From Phyllostachys edulis (lineage: Eukaryota; Streptophyta; Magnoliopsida; Poales; Poaceae): a stretch of DNA of 64,000 nt. Location: positions 96,755,788-96,819,787 of the forward strand of contig CM070546.1 in NCBI GenBank assembly GCA_036346405.1. The letters run 5' to 3'. Below are positions 48,090 to 60,642 of the stretch, piece by piece. Position 1 is the first letter of the stretch. Each line of letters opens with the position of its first letter. The notes under the pieces were generated by a model. It did not search any database. It was given only the letters and a program-made list of their open reading frames with translations, and was not told where the DNA came from. The translations under genes were made by a program, and so were the position numbers.

Positions 48090-51000
48090 AGATGTTCCCT
48101 GCTTACGCCTTGTAGGTCCGTCGTGCGAGGAAGGAGGACATATGGCTTGTTGACTCTAGGTGTTGTCGACACATGACTGGAGATTCTAGATGGTTCTCCT
48201 TCCTCACACGTGCATCCGGCAACGAGTTGATCACTTTTGGGGATGCTTCTACCGGGACCGTGACAGCCAAGGGCATAGTGCGTGTCAACAACAACTTCAT
48301 GCTTAAGGATATCGCTTTGGTAAGTAAGCTGAGGTATAATCTGCTATCTATTTCTCAGCTTCTTAATGAGGGTCTAGAAGTGAGGTTTAAGAGTGGTGAG
48401 TGTAGAGTTCTAGACTCCTCGGGTGAGCTTGTCTTTGAGATCTCCAGGTTTGAGAGGATCTTTAGTGCTAATTTCAGCATCTCTTCTGCTTCCAGCCCTA
48501 GGTGTCTTGTGGTTTCTGATTCTCATAATTTAGTGTTGTGGCATCAAAGGCTTGGACACATAGGTTTTGACCATTTGACCAGGATCAGTAGCAAGGACTT
48601 GATTAGAGATTTACCCAGACTTAAGACTGTTAGAGACCTTGTGTGCACTCCCTGTAGACATGGTAAGATGGTTTTGCTTCTCATCCAGCTCTTACTGTAG
48701 TGATGACCGATGGACCTGGTCAGCTCTTGCACTTAGACACTGTTGGCCCTTCCAGAGTTCAATCTGTAGGAGGGAAGTGGTATGTGCTCGTTATTGTGGA
48801 TGATTTCTCCAGATATTCATGGGTATATTTTCTGGTTTCTAAGGATGAGGCTTTTGGCTATTTTAGGGAGTTGGTCCTTAGACTTGCTGTTGACCTCCCT
48901 GGAGCACTGAGAATCATTAGGAGTGACAATGGCACAAAATTCAAGAATTCTTCTTTTGCCACTTTCTGCACTGAGAGAGGACTTGAGCACCAGTTCTTCT
49001 CACCTAGAGTTTCCCAGCAGAATGGGGTTGTAGAAAGGAAGAACAGGACCTGGTAGAGATGGCTAGGACCATGCTAGATGAGCATAGCACACCTAGGAGG
49101 TTTTGGGCTAAGGTGATCTCTACTGCTTGTTATGTGTCTAATAGGGTGTTCTTGAGATCTGTCATAGGCAAGACTTCCTTTGAGCTTAGATTTGGTCATA
49201 GGCCTAAAGTTTCTCATTTCAAGATTTTTGGTTGCAAGTGCTTCATTCTTAAACATGGCAACTTGGATAAATTTGAATCTAGATGTTATGATGGTATTTT
49301 CCTTGGATATCCTGCTCATTCTCATGGCTATCGTGTATTTAATTTGGATACTAACAAAATTGTTGAGACTTGTGAAGTCACTTTTGATGAGGCTAGTCCT
49401 GGTACTAGACCTGATGGTGCAGGTACACAGGTCCTTAGTGATCGAGAGAGTATCTTCGTCGACGACGACTCTGAGGATAAGGACCCAATCCATCCTCTAG
49501 GCACTATTGAGATGGTCGGAGAGCCTACTTCTACTTCTCTAGCTTCAGAAGAGCAGCCTCTTCCCATTTTCACCGGCACCTCGAGTGGCTCTGCTTCTAC
49601 CTCCACAGCCCATGAGGTAGAGGCCACATCTGCACCAGGACCTCCTCTTCATATTCAGCGACAACACCCATCTGAGCAGATAATTGGGGATCTCCATGAG
49701 CGAGTTACTCGCTCTAGGTTTATCTCTCCAGATTCTCATGCACATTCTGCTTTTGTTGCGTCTTTTGAACCCCGAGATGTCACCCATGCTTTATCTGATT
49801 CTTCTTGGGTCAATTCCATGCATGAAGAGCTTGAAAATTTTGAAAGAAACAAAGTCTGGACCTTAGTCGAACCTCCACCTAATCACAATGTAATTGGCAC
49901 AAAATGGGTTTTCAAAAATAAGCAAAGTGAGGATGGGTTGGTAGTTCGGAACAAGGCTAGGCTTGTAGCTCAAGGTTATTCCCAGGTAGAAGGCTTAGAC
50001 TTTGAAGAGACCTTTGCTCCTGTAGCTAGATTAGAAGCCATTCGCATTTTGCTAGCGTTCGCGACATCTAAGGGTTTTAAGCTTTTTCAAATGGATATTA
50101 AGAGTGCTTTCCTTAATGGTTTTATAGAAGAAGAGGTCTATGTCCATCAACCCCCTGGTTTTGAAAATTACAAGTTCCCAAACCATGTGTTTAAGCTCTC
50201 TAAAGCCTTGTATGGGTTGAAGCAAGCCCCTAGAGCTTGGTATGATAGGCTTAAGAGTTTCTTGCTTGAAAATGAGTTCAAAATGGGAATGGTAGATACT
50301 GTTGGAAATATGCCCTAGAGGCAATCATATAGATGATTATATTTCATTATATTCATAATATTGGATAATATGTTATCTTGTTCCTAGAATAATATTGTTA
50401 ATATTGATTATCAAGTATGTGACTTGATTGTGAAACTCTATATTTCTGCGATAATTATTCTTATACGATCCCTAGTCGAAAACATATGAGGACACATATG
50501 AATAGACTAGCATATGTATTGGTTGATGACTATGTTTCATGGGTCATGGATATGGAGATATCAAACCAATAATATGGACACATGTTAGAGAACATGATGT
50601 TAGATTAGATCCACCTTGAGACACTATTGAGATTGTTATGATTCTATGTGTTGTTAGTTGGTCTCAAGCAATGATGATGTATAATCCTTAGACCTGAGAT
50701 CAACATGGTTTCCTACATATGTAATAGCACTCTTAGGGGTTGCCAAACGTTACACCGTAACTGGGTAATTATAAAGGTAACTTTTGGGTATGCTATGAAA
50801 CATGCAGATGAATGTGACTGGTCGGATATGGGATTTGCCTCTCCTAACATAACGGGAGAGATGTCTCTGGGCCCCTCGTTGTGATCGGATAAAGAAAGTA
50901 CATGGCCATTCCACTAGTAGTCAAAGTGTTCGACCACGTAAAGTAATCCAACACTCGATCGAGAAAGCATTGAACAGTCCATAGATGACACAACATCTCA

Positions 51001-52835
51001 CCTGGAGTTCAATCAGACATCGTGAGGCAAAGGGAGTATACATGAGTAGGTCGCTTAGTTCGAACAATTACGGACTGGTCATATGGAGATACGAGCTGGT
51101 CGTAGACTAGTCGAACGTAATCACAGAGTGGTCGAAACCTGGTCGTAAGGACTTACGAACTGGTTGTGACCAAATACGAACTGGTCGTATAGAGATAGGA
51201 CCTAGTCGTAAGTGATGAGGACCTGATCGTAGATCATATTGCATTAAGGTTCGTCCGATATAATTTGTGTGTATTCGGGAATCGCTATGTTCTGCTAAGA
51301 GCCGCTACGACTATCGGAAAGGGTTTCCAAGTCACAATCGATTACGCATGAATCTACAGGGTCACACACTTAACGGGTTGGAACAAACTAGTACGAATAC
51401 GATTCGTCAAACGTGTTCGGATAGGATCCGTCACGAGCACTATATAAGGAGATGCATGAGGTTGTTTGGGAGAGAAGTTTTTACACCACCGAAACCCTAG
51501 CCGCCATCTTCCTGAGAGCACTGCCGTGCGACTTGGTGCTAGCACACCTGCGCATGGTTGTTCCTTCCCTGGATGTGTGGATACCGTAAAGGCACTACTA
51601 CGACTGTTGCGCTTGAGGACGATCCGCGATCTTCACAAGGAACTGCAGAGGTTGCTGGAGGAGACGATCGACTCACGAGGACGCTGGACGATCGACTACG
51701 ATCACTACATCGACATGCACTACGTTGGACCAGGTTGCTCCAACCCTTCTTCCGCTGCTCTGCGCGTCTGGTGGTAACAATCTGTGATCATCTACTTGCT
51801 TGGCTTCTTGGGTTGCGTGGTAAAATTTTTTGTTAGTAGCTATCGTAGCCTACCCACGGCCCTTCAGATAAAACCTTGTTCACTCTTAGACATGACAGTG
51901 ACTTTTTATTGGTTCAGATTTATGTGGGTGACATCATATTCGGTGGTTCTTCTCATGCTTTGATTTCTAGTTTTTCAGATTCTATGAGCAGGGAATTTGA
52001 AATGAGTATGATGGGCGAGCTGACTTTCTTCCTTGGTCTTCAAGTCAAGCAACTGAAAGAAGGTACTTTCATTCATCAAAGCAAGTACACAAAGGACCTT
52101 CTTCGGCGCTTCGACATGGGTAGCAACAAGCCAATGTCTACTCCCATTGCCACTTCTACCGTGCTGGATCCTGATGAGGATGAGAGCCCGTGGACCAGAA
52201 GGAGTACCGCAGCATGATCGGCTCTCTCCTCTACCTCACGGTGTCGAGGCCGACATACTGAGTTCTTTGTGTGTGCAAGGCGCTCGATTTTAGGCTTCCC
52301 CTCGTGCCTCACATTGTCAAGTAGTGCGTCGCATCTTCAGGTACCTCTAGGACACTCTTGATTTTGGACTCTGGTTTTCTTCTGATTCTGCTCTCTCCAT
52401 TCGAGCTTTTTCTGATGCTGATTTTGCGAGGTGTAGAGTAGATAGGAAGAGTACTTCTGGCACTTGTCATTTCTTAGGCACCTCTCTTATCTCTTGGTCT
52501 TCTAGGAAACAGTCCTCTGTTGCCGATCCTTCGAGAGGCCAAGTGTAGTCTATGACCGAGAGTTGCTCTCAGGTTCTTTGGATCTTATCTACTCTGTGGG
52601 ACTATGGGTTGTTTTTGGATAGTGTTCCTCTCTTCTGTGATAACACTAGTGCCATAAATATTGCCAAAAACCCAGTGCAACACTCTAGGACCAAACAAAT
52701 TGACATTAGATATCATTTTCTTAGAGACCATGTAGAGAAGGGTGATGTTGTGCTTCACTTTGTAGAGTCTGAGTAGCAGGTTGCGGATATTTTCACTAAG
52801 GCTCTTGATTCTTCTCGTTTTGCTTCTTTGCGGGG
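48090..52835 (+). pseudogene. Pol of element D: PR, INT, RT, RNase H (split)
   Basis: Protease WLVDSRCCRHMTGD (near 48140) has Arg where the catalytic DSG/DTG needs Gly. The pre-integrase motif LWHQRLGHIGFDHL and a zinc-finger CTPCRHGK follow. The integrase core shows VDDFSRYSWVYFL, RSDNGTKFKN and NGVVERKNRT, broken by a frameshift near 48675 and a stop near 49056. From 49059 to 50298 one frame runs through the integrase end and RT start (WVFKNK, VARLEAIRILLAFA, LYGLKQAPRAWYDRL). A solo LTR then interrupts it. After 51867 the RT continues with QIYVGDIIFGG, where the catalytic YVDD has become YVGD. RNase H remnants include DNTSAINIAKNP and VADIFTKALD. It is not functional. Confidence 0.85.
50300..51866 (+). 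mobile_element. BARE/Angela/RIRE1-type solo LTR, 1567 bp, inside D's RT
   Basis: The start TGTTGGAAATATGCCCTAG is the signature of BARE/Angela/RIRE1 copia LTRs of grasses. The end is CCCTTCA. The flanks GATAC and GATAA form a TSD with one mismatch; an alternative reading is TSD AGATA with boundaries shifted by one base. TATATAAG at 51441-51448 is the likely TATA box. A degenerate tandem repeat fills about 51060-51235. Removing the LTR restores the RT reading frame (V D K T L F). Confidence 0.83.
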
Positions 52836-52864
52836 AGAGTTGGGGGTTGTTAGTCCTTTTGGCC

Positions 52865-54557
52865 TGTTTTGAGGGGGAGTTGAATTTTTTTTTCTAACCT
52901 TTTTGATCTTTTTAAGCTATTTGAGTTTTTCTTTTGCATTCATTGTGTCATATAGCATACACATGAAAAACACAAAAAAAAATGCATTGTAATATAAGCT
53001 TTCTGCTTATCTTTTAATTGATGAAGCTTTGCTTATTACCCTTTTGAGCTTCAGTATTTCAATTCTTGCCCAATGCCATGTCTAGTTCTTTGACTTGCTA
53101 GAATTATCATGCTTTCACATGTGTAGCTAAGTCTTTGCTAATTGAGCTAGAACTTTAAGACAACTTGAACTAAAAACTGTAATTTATGGATCTTTTAGTT
53201 AGTTGCGCAATTAGTGCTCCTTTCGTGACATTGGCCCTGTTAAAATTGCTTTGTTAGCTCTTGAATCTAATCATAATCATTACTTGAGCTTCTTGTTCTT
53301 CTAAGAATCTAAAACTGCTCATGTAAAAATGAAAAATCGAATTTCAAGATTGTCTTGTGTTTAAAATGTGCCAAACTATTCTCACGAGACTGCATGTCCA
53401 AGACATGAACTTGAAGATAGTTTGATGATCCAGACAATCTCATGGGGACTGCTTGTCAAAATCGACATGAACCTCAAGATTTGTCGCCCTGGTAGAAGCT
53501 TAGGAAGAGGTTGTGGATAGCTCCTAGTCTAGGATCTTCTTCACTAAGATATACCTTTTGGTCGAAGCTTAGGAAGAGTTTGTGGATGGCTCCTAGTCCA
53601 GGATCTTCTTCACTAAGATATACCATTAATCAACTTCAAAATTCATTGCAAATGAAAAAATTGTTGAAAAATGGGCATTTGAGCTAATTTGAGCAAAATG
53701 ATTCAATTCAAGACTTGTTTGTCTCTTATGGTGGTCTTTATTAGCTTTTTGATCTTACATTGACATTTTGACATGTCCATTATCATTTTAGGATCACTGT
53801 TGATGAACTTGCTAAAACTTGAAGCTTTGCTTAAATTGTTACAATTCATTGCTTTACATTGAGCCTTCTAGCTTAGCTTAGTTATATATGTCTTAACATG
53901 ATCCTGCTAGCGCTTTTAGGCTTGGTATGTTATTATGCAATCTGAGAAATACTAACTTGTTCTTTTGGGTAATCTCCAAAGCTTCTTGTACTCAAAAATT
54001 AAAAAATGAAGTCACTCCATTGCATTTCATGCATACTCCTTCTTATGTTTTTTCCTCATTTCTTCTTGTGTTATCTTTGGACTCGAGGAATGTGTGATTC
54101 CTTGATGACTCCATTGTCAAAGGGGGAGAAGATATAGCAAAAATGTCAAAAGAGGGAGTTATTTGGAGAAAAATGGGAAAATTTGAAATTTTTTGAAATC
54201 TACGGATCATAGTGAGGGGGAGTATCTTATTTGCATTCGTTTGGTCTTATTGTCAATTTTGAATTTGATTTGCAATTCTTGGATCCTCACGATGATCAAA
54301 GGTCAAATTGAAAAATTGTTCTTTCATATGGACCTTAAGTGAGATTTTGAAATTTTCTGGAAATTGAAGCTTTCTTGCCTTCTTTTGCCTTATCTCACTT
54401 GCCTATACTATTCTGGAGCCAACTTGGCCATTTCCATTGCTTTCTCTTTCATTTGGACCAAGTTGTGCCTTTGTGCGAAAACGTCGAGTATTTTTCTTTT
54501 CAAACCTCAAACTTTGCATTTTTGAGAAATTGCCAATGTGTTCATCAAGGGGGATAT
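52865..54557 (+). mobile_element. Long 3' non-coding region of element D with repeated polypurine tracts
   Basis: No open frame of note was seen. G-rich purine tracts recur: GAGGGGGAG near 52871, AAAGGGGGAGAAG near 54119, AGAGGGAG near 54151, GAGGGGGAG near 54213, and CAAGGGGGA at about 54546-54554 next to the 3' LTR. Multiple polypurine tracts in this position are a reported hallmark of Sireviruses. A duplicated block of about 50 bp (GAAGCTTAGGAAGAG...) occurs at about 53494-53552 and 53556-53625. Confidence 0.7.
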
Positions 54558-56267
54558 TGTGGATATCATGTGCATGATCTTAGGATGATGATACAATTGG
54601 CAATGGTATTAAAGGTTTGTCGAATTACGCGTTTTCGGCGAAGTTTAAAGGCTATCAAAACTGGAACAGTCAGACCGACGTGTTGCGAGCGGTCAGACCG
54701 GCCTGGTTCGGTCTGACCGGCCATTGTATGGCGGTCTGACCGGATTTGTGATGTTCATCATTCAAATTGTTGCGATGAGTTTTTCGTTAAGTCATGGACT
54801 TGGGCTTCAGTGCAGATGTGTTGCATGATGCATGTTTTCACTAACGTGGGTCAAGTTGTGAAGAACTTGTTCCCGGAATCGATTTCTTTGTCTATTGTTG
54901 TGCAGGACGCTTGGAGGTCAACGACGGTCGACGGCGAAGATGATCAGGACTAAGCTTGGAGAGCTAAGGTCTAAAACGATCAAGGATGTCGGGTGAGGTC
55001 AATGGACAAAGGTGACCGAACGGGCAGTTTGGTGCGACTGGTTGGATCAAGCGGTGCGGGGGTCGGTGCAAGTGCCATGGTCGTTTCGGCGGGAGCCGGA
55101 CGGGAGAGACTTGCCGACATGATGAGAGCCGTTGATCAACCTACATGTGGCGAAGCAGGTGATTGTTTCACCAAGATTGGACTCGGTCTTCGGAGAAGGA
55201 TCGAGAAGGGTATTTTGGTAATTTTACCAAATATCGCCTTGGTGACCTTTTGCAAACCCGCGGCGCAAGACGGTGCGTGGAGAAGCGGATTAGGTCAAGA
55301 GGAGATGAAGATGACGCTTTAAAATGCGTGCGTGTGTGACCCGTTTGTGTGTGGGCCTTAACGGGAGCCCATTGGGGTTAACTCTTCTAGAAGCTAAGCC
55401 TCCACTATAAATAGGGGTGGCTGCTGTCCAACACCCTTAAGGACTTCATTTTGTAAACCCTAGTTTTGATTTTAGCGTCTTAGAGAGGAGAGTGGAGGTT
55501 TAGGGTTTTAGAGAGATGAGTTGAGTGACTGCTCATGGATTGAGCTCTTGTCCTCCATAGATGGAGTGGCTGTAAACCCTCTCAATCTCAAATCAATCTA
55601 TGCATGATTTCTCAAAGATGAGTCTTCTTGTGTTTTTCCTCTCTATTTGGTCATTTTGAGTCATTCTTTGATCCACGAGTTTTTGTTTGGTTTCTTGACT
55701 TGATCTTACTTGTTGTGACATGTGGAAACCTATCTAGGATCATCTATATCATCATTCAACCACGAGCAAGTTTCTAGATCATGTTTTCGATTTGACTAGG
55801 TTTTTGAACCACCTTCGTTCAAACTAAAAAAGATAGGAACTTTGGCATGGATCTTCACGATTCTTGATTGGAATAGGTTCCTAATATCTTTGTGAAGGTG
55901 TGTGTCAAGTTTGGTGGAGTTTGCCCTCATGGATCAAAAGTTAGATCGATTTGTGGTTTTGGTCGCGGGCTGTTTTTACTGTTCTGGAAGAAATCGGTCA
56001 GACCGCCCATATAACGCCGGTCAGACCGCACCTAGTCCGACCGCCCCTTCAACGTCGGTCAGTCCGATCCCGAGGTTTTGATCTCCGGTTTTTTGGTCTT
56101 TTGTATGGGGTTTTGATTTGGGTTCAACACAAGTCCTCTTTAGTACTTGTATGTTGATCTTCATAGCTTCCATAGCTAATGGAGTGATATAGGTGTTGAA
56201 TCTAATCAAGGTGAAAATTTAGGCGTGCTCCTATTCACTCCCCTCTAGGCGCCTTTTTGGTCCTACA
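54558..56267 (+). mobile_element. 3' LTR of element D (1710 bp)
   Basis: It is the full-length copy. It contains TATAAATAG at 55406-55414 and two clusters of near-palindromic GGTCAGACCG / CGGTCTGACCGG motifs (54665-54745 and 55995-56065). It ends GGTCCTACA. Confidence 0.88.
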
Positions 56268-56598
56268 CTCGCGCACCCCCTTTACTGTACGATCACTCGC
56301 CCGAGCATGAAACCATTTTTGTTCAACCTGGCCAAATGACATCCCTTGCTATGCACAACAAATTTTACAATAGTGGCCTCGCACCACGATTCCATATATC
56401 ATTAAGTCATTTTATCATTATTGAATATGTGATCATGAGCCCATCGTAACTAAGCATGACTAAGCATTATACGTCACCCATGTTGGTATTACAATTATGT
56501 CCAACTAATATTAACCCTTCCTGTGGTGTCCAAGGATATATGTCATTCACAATCAATGTAGTTAGATTTGAGATCCTAAGTTGGGTTGGTTTGCCTCC

Positions 56599-57273
56599 GG
56601 TAGGATCGAATCATAGAATCGGCGATTCTACAAAATTGTAAAACTACATATATTTAACATCTATACTATAATTTTATATGATTCTTATATGGTTTACCAC
56701 TTATAACCAAAAAAAGGGCAAAGCATTTTGTATCGCACAACAGAAAAGCATAATGGTACTGACATGATGGGTGATATAGTTTTGAACTACAGGAGAACAA
56801 CCAATGACCATAACTAGTTGACTATAATTACATGAGAAATATTCACAACTTTTGTAAATCAATATCTAATTGCAACGCTTGCATGTTCCTTAAAAGCAGC
56901 TAGACAAACTCTAGGAATAAAAATAGCTTATCATTATCTAGCTCAAGATTGCTCATGTCATAATATAGATATTTGTACTAGCATTATCACATTGATATAA
57001 TATTTTGCATGTTCCTGTTTCTTTATAGTTTCATTCTTTGAAATTAATATCAACAAATTTTGCTCTAAAAAAGAAAATATCAGCAAAGCTTGGCCTATAA
57101 AAAAATAAATTTTGCTCTAACTCTCTATACGATTCTACACGATTCTACTCTTTAGATCGCGACTCTACCACGATTCAACTTGATTCCGATGCACAGTGCG
57201 ATTTGGGTCGACAGCCTGTCCTGGGTTTGTAAAATAGTAAGACTCTACGAGTAGGATCGTGACTTTAACTACC
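56599..57273. mobile_element. Possible small DNA transposon in C's 5' LTR
   Basis: The left end GGTAGGATCG...GATTCTACAAAATTG and the reverse complement of the right end GGTAGTTAAAGTCACGATCC look partly alike. The interior repeats CGATTCTAC. Comparable LTRs lack this block. The termini and TSD are not certain. Confidence 0.35.
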
Positions 57274-59383
57274 TTGTTCACAATTATTCAAGGTGGCATA
57301 ATGTAAAATATGTATTTAACTATTCTTGAAAACAATTAATATAAAATTAGCAATGCATGTTGATATAAAACAATAAAATTTTGTAAACATGGGTACAATA
57401 TGATCAAAGGTCGGAGTTGTTCCTAGAGATCTGTCGGTAGGCTTGAAACAGCGGATTCTATATGCGCAAAATGAGGTGAATAAATAACGATAGATCCAAA
57501 TAAAATAAAAAAATATCGAATTAGAACCAAAATAAAATAGGTTGAATTTAGGAACAAGAATCGTCGGAATCAGAGTTCATATGAAGGAGAACGAACACCC
57601 AGAAGATTTGCTGGAAAGGAAAATCCTAGAAAAAGAGAAGGGAGGAATATTCCCTGAAATATTCCATTTGAGAAATATGAAATTAAAAGGGAATGGCTGA
57701 CTGGAGGGCCCATTTGTAAGAGGCACAAAGTGAAAAGAAGAAGAAAACAGAGTAGAAGCATAGAGTAGGGGAGGCGCATGGGTAAGGGGTGGCCGGCGGC
57801 GAGAGACAGCGCGGGAGGCTTGGCCAGTAGCCAAAATGGGTCCCCGGCCTTGAGAGGATTCTGTAGGAGGCGGCGGCGTGGCAAGAGGTGGTTGATGGCG
57901 ACTTGGGAGGCGCACAGGCGGCTGCGGGTGGCGCGAGGCGACGACGCTTCGGCAATGCGGCGGCGAAGGTGGCAGGAGGATGAGGTGGCTAGCGCACGGG
58001 GAATGTGTTGCCGGGGTCGGGGTGGCTGGTGGTGGTTGGTTCGTGGAGGCACGGCAACGGTGGCCGGCGGTGGGGAAGATGGAGTGACGGTGGCGGCATA
58101 CTCCAGCGATAGAAATTCCAAAATTGGAGGGGGGATAGAAAGAAGATGACTGGGAACACGACGTAATGCGATCAATTTGGTCGGAGGATCACCGGAGCGG
58201 AAGATCAACTCGATGGCGTCATCGCCGGACTTGAGGGAGAAGACGGTTGGCGTCGTGTGTTCTGGCCAAACGAAGAGGAGTTTGACGATGGGGTTTGGGG
58301 CGAATCGAAGAGGGGAGTAAGGGACACGCAGTGCTCCCTTTATAGTGCGAAGATGGTGCTCGAATAGACTGGGAACATCCGCGAGAAGTGGGAGATGGTT
58401 TCAATTTATAATGAATGACGATGGGAAGTAGCAAAATTGAGAGGGTGTAATGATGGTGGAGGGCAATTGATGGTTGCATAACGTGGGTGACTGTAGTGGG
58501 GTCATGATGCCTCTGACGGAAGTGGAAATGATGCGTCGTGCATGACAAACACGCGACGAGAGTGGCCGGCGGCGCACTGGGTGCAGGTTGGGCATGGGCA
58601 CAGGCGCATGGGGCCAAGGGGAAGGGGCTGGCATGGGCTAGGGCCGAGTGGAGGGGGTGGTGAGGGCTGGCGTTGACGGCGAGGTCGGCACGGCCGGGAC
58701 AGAGCAGGGCGCGTGGGTGCAAGAACAAGAACAAAGGCTAGATAGAGATGAAAGAAGAAGAAAGAAGGAAAAGAAAAGAAAAGAAAGAAACAAAAGGGGA
58801 AAAATAAGAAAAGGGGAAAAAGGAAGGAAGGAGAAGGAAGGGAAAATAAAAAAAAGGAAAAATAAAATAGGCTGGAGAAAAGGAATTGAGCTTGGCTCGA
58901 GGATAATTTGCGGAAACAAATTCAAATTATGAAATTCGAATTTTTGAAATTGATGACGAGATATGAATTGAGAATGGGAATTGGAATTTCGGACTTGAAT
59001 TTAAATAATTGCAGAAACTCCAAAAGAAATCCAACACTTTAAAAATAATTAATTTAAATTAAATTTTACAACAAAGAAAATAAATTTTGGGAAAACAGAA
59101 AATAAGTAAACAAACTGAACTCCAAGAAAAAAAACAAAAGAACTTAGAGAAAATCCAAGAAAATCCAGAAAATCAAATAAATCAGTTTTGAATGTAATTG
59201 AAGTTGATTTATTCATATTAAATTGTTTTAATTTCTAAAATTTCAATTTAATCTTTAAACAAATCAAGAAAAATACAATTGGTTCCTTTTATTTTGAAAA
59301 TTTTAAAAAGACCCAAAAATTGGGATGTTACAAAGTAGTAGAGCCCAGCAAATCTGTGACATGCAATCTACTGCAGTAGTAGC

Positions 59384-59424
59384 CTAGTCGTCGAGATCCA
59401 CACCAGTAGAGAAGTCGTTCTCTT
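59384..59424 (-). other. Candidate terminal acidic exon in solo LTR E
   Basis: After GTTGTTAAG the minus-strand phase-1 frame reads E E N D F S T G V D L D D and TAG. The inverted repeat GGGTAC...GTACTC is at 59468-59451. Confidence 0.5.
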
Positions 59425-60642
59425 CTTAACAACATTTTTTATTAAGCAAGGGGTACAAAAATGTACTCCGCAAGTTGCACCCAATAACATATTACAATGC
59501 AAGCAGGGATAGAACAAAGAAAGGCTTATATGGTTATTTGTGCAAAAGCAATGTTTGGCATTTTAAAATACATTTACTAAGTTCCAAAGCAGTTATACGA
59601 TATCTAAAATTCTTTGATTTTAAATTGTCAAGTTAGTGCAAGAGATGCACTTCTGGTGAACGATTAACCCCTTTACACCAAGGCTTCCTGCATGAATTTT
59701 CCAATTGGATAAGCTATCCAAAATTATTTGATAAAATATTTTGAAATAAAAAAACAAAGTCTAACTTTGAGTGCCTTTGCTTAGCATGTCCATGACTGTG
59801 GACACAGCTATTCGAATAGTTTTACACTCTATAGAGGTTGTATAACTTTACTCACAAGAGATGATCCACTTATAATGTCCGCTTCACACACTTACATTGG
59901 TGTGCGACTAGGTGATTATCACAAGACCTTTACAATGCGCTATCCCAAAGTAGCCATGCCCACTAAGGTTTTGCTGCTGTAAGGTTTTACGCTAAACGGA
60001 AGCCCCCTCTTGTGCCATGTGGGATAATAAAAATTAGGTCATTCTGACACCCACAAATCCGGATGGCACAACCGCGGTGGAACATTGCAAATTAATTAAT
60101 CAGATCTATCCCACTCTAGACTTGTAGTAGTACGGTGTAGCTTAGCAAGATGCGGCTCGCAGACCGGTCCTTAGTTGACTAGGAGACTTCCAAAAAGAAC
60201 CTCTAGACCTTGAACATTCACTTAATCGATCCGGTACATAAACTTGCACCCACTAACTATCCATTTTCGTCCAAGTCTAAACCAATTTTTATTTCGCTTT
60301 TCAAATTATTTGTAAATTTCTATGGCATAATAATGACATGGACTTATTTTAAATCCATAGTTGCATCTTTGGCTAAAATTCTCCAAATTGAATATTTTTT
60401 TATCAAAGCATGACTAGGCATATATTTTTTCTAAAGTGTTCTAGTTCATACTATTGCATAAACTAGATTTTTATCTAAGGTGTCAAGGTATGTTTAATAC
60501 AATGTCAAAGTTGGCTATACAATGGTAATGGGAATAACTATAATATTAAAATTGGAATTTAAATTAACTTGAATATAAATAAGCATGCAATAATAATTAA
60601 AAATACTGGGACCAAACATGATCAAAGATGTAACTGGCATTG

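Larger units (their letters stand above)
44592..56267 (+). mobile_element. Ty1/copia element D, Sirevirus-like
   Basis: The LTRs are 44592-45346 and 54558-56267, starting TGTGGATATCATG and ending GGTCCTACA. The flanks CTCGT (44587-44591) and CTCGC (56268-56272) form a TSD with one mismatch. Order is primer site, gag with extended coiled-coil region, protease, integrase, reverse transcriptase, RNase H, so copia type. The long gag, palindrome-rich LTR, long 3' non-coding stretch and repeated polypurine tracts fit the Sirevirus genus. The pol is split by a solo LTR (50300-51866). Confidence 0.88.
19214..59331 (-). mobile_element. Gypsy element C (minus strand), gag-only, hosting five younger insertions
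   Basis: On the plus strand C starts TGTCGGGATCC (19214) and ends GGGATGTTACA (59331). It is flanked by TSD AAGTA (19209-19213 and 59332-59336), inside solo LTR E. Reading on the minus strand: 5' LTR 59331-39351, primer site 39346-39334, leader, gag 20672 to about 19500, polypurine tract near 19356-19350, and a collapsed 3' LTR 19343-19214. No protease, reverse transcriptase or integrase lies between gag and the polypurine tract, so it is a non-autonomous gag-only derivative. Insertions within it are F, three solo LTRs (one of them inside F) and copia D. Confidence 0.82.
39351..59331 (-). mobile_element. 5' LTR of element C, with three separate nested insertions
   Basis: Parts that belong to this LTR are 39351-39406, 40344-41045, 44266-44591 and 56273-59331, about 4.1 kb including a possible small DNA element. 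Plus-strand ends are TGTCGGGACCC and GGGATGTTACA. A minus-strand TATA box (TATAAAGG, 58344-58337) precedes a GC-rich block at about 57570-58210. The terminal acidic exon of the split ORF is 40641-40574. Its second exon near 57470 seems truncated, with a stop. Confidence 0.8.

Noticed and set aside
57570..58208. 212-codon minus-strand frame as a host gene
   Set aside because: It lies in the GC-rich block downstream of the TATA box inside C's 5' LTR, and no domain is recognisable.
58648..58932. Lys/Glu/Arg-rich plus-strand frame
   Set aside because: It reads a purine-rich low-complexity tract within an LTR.
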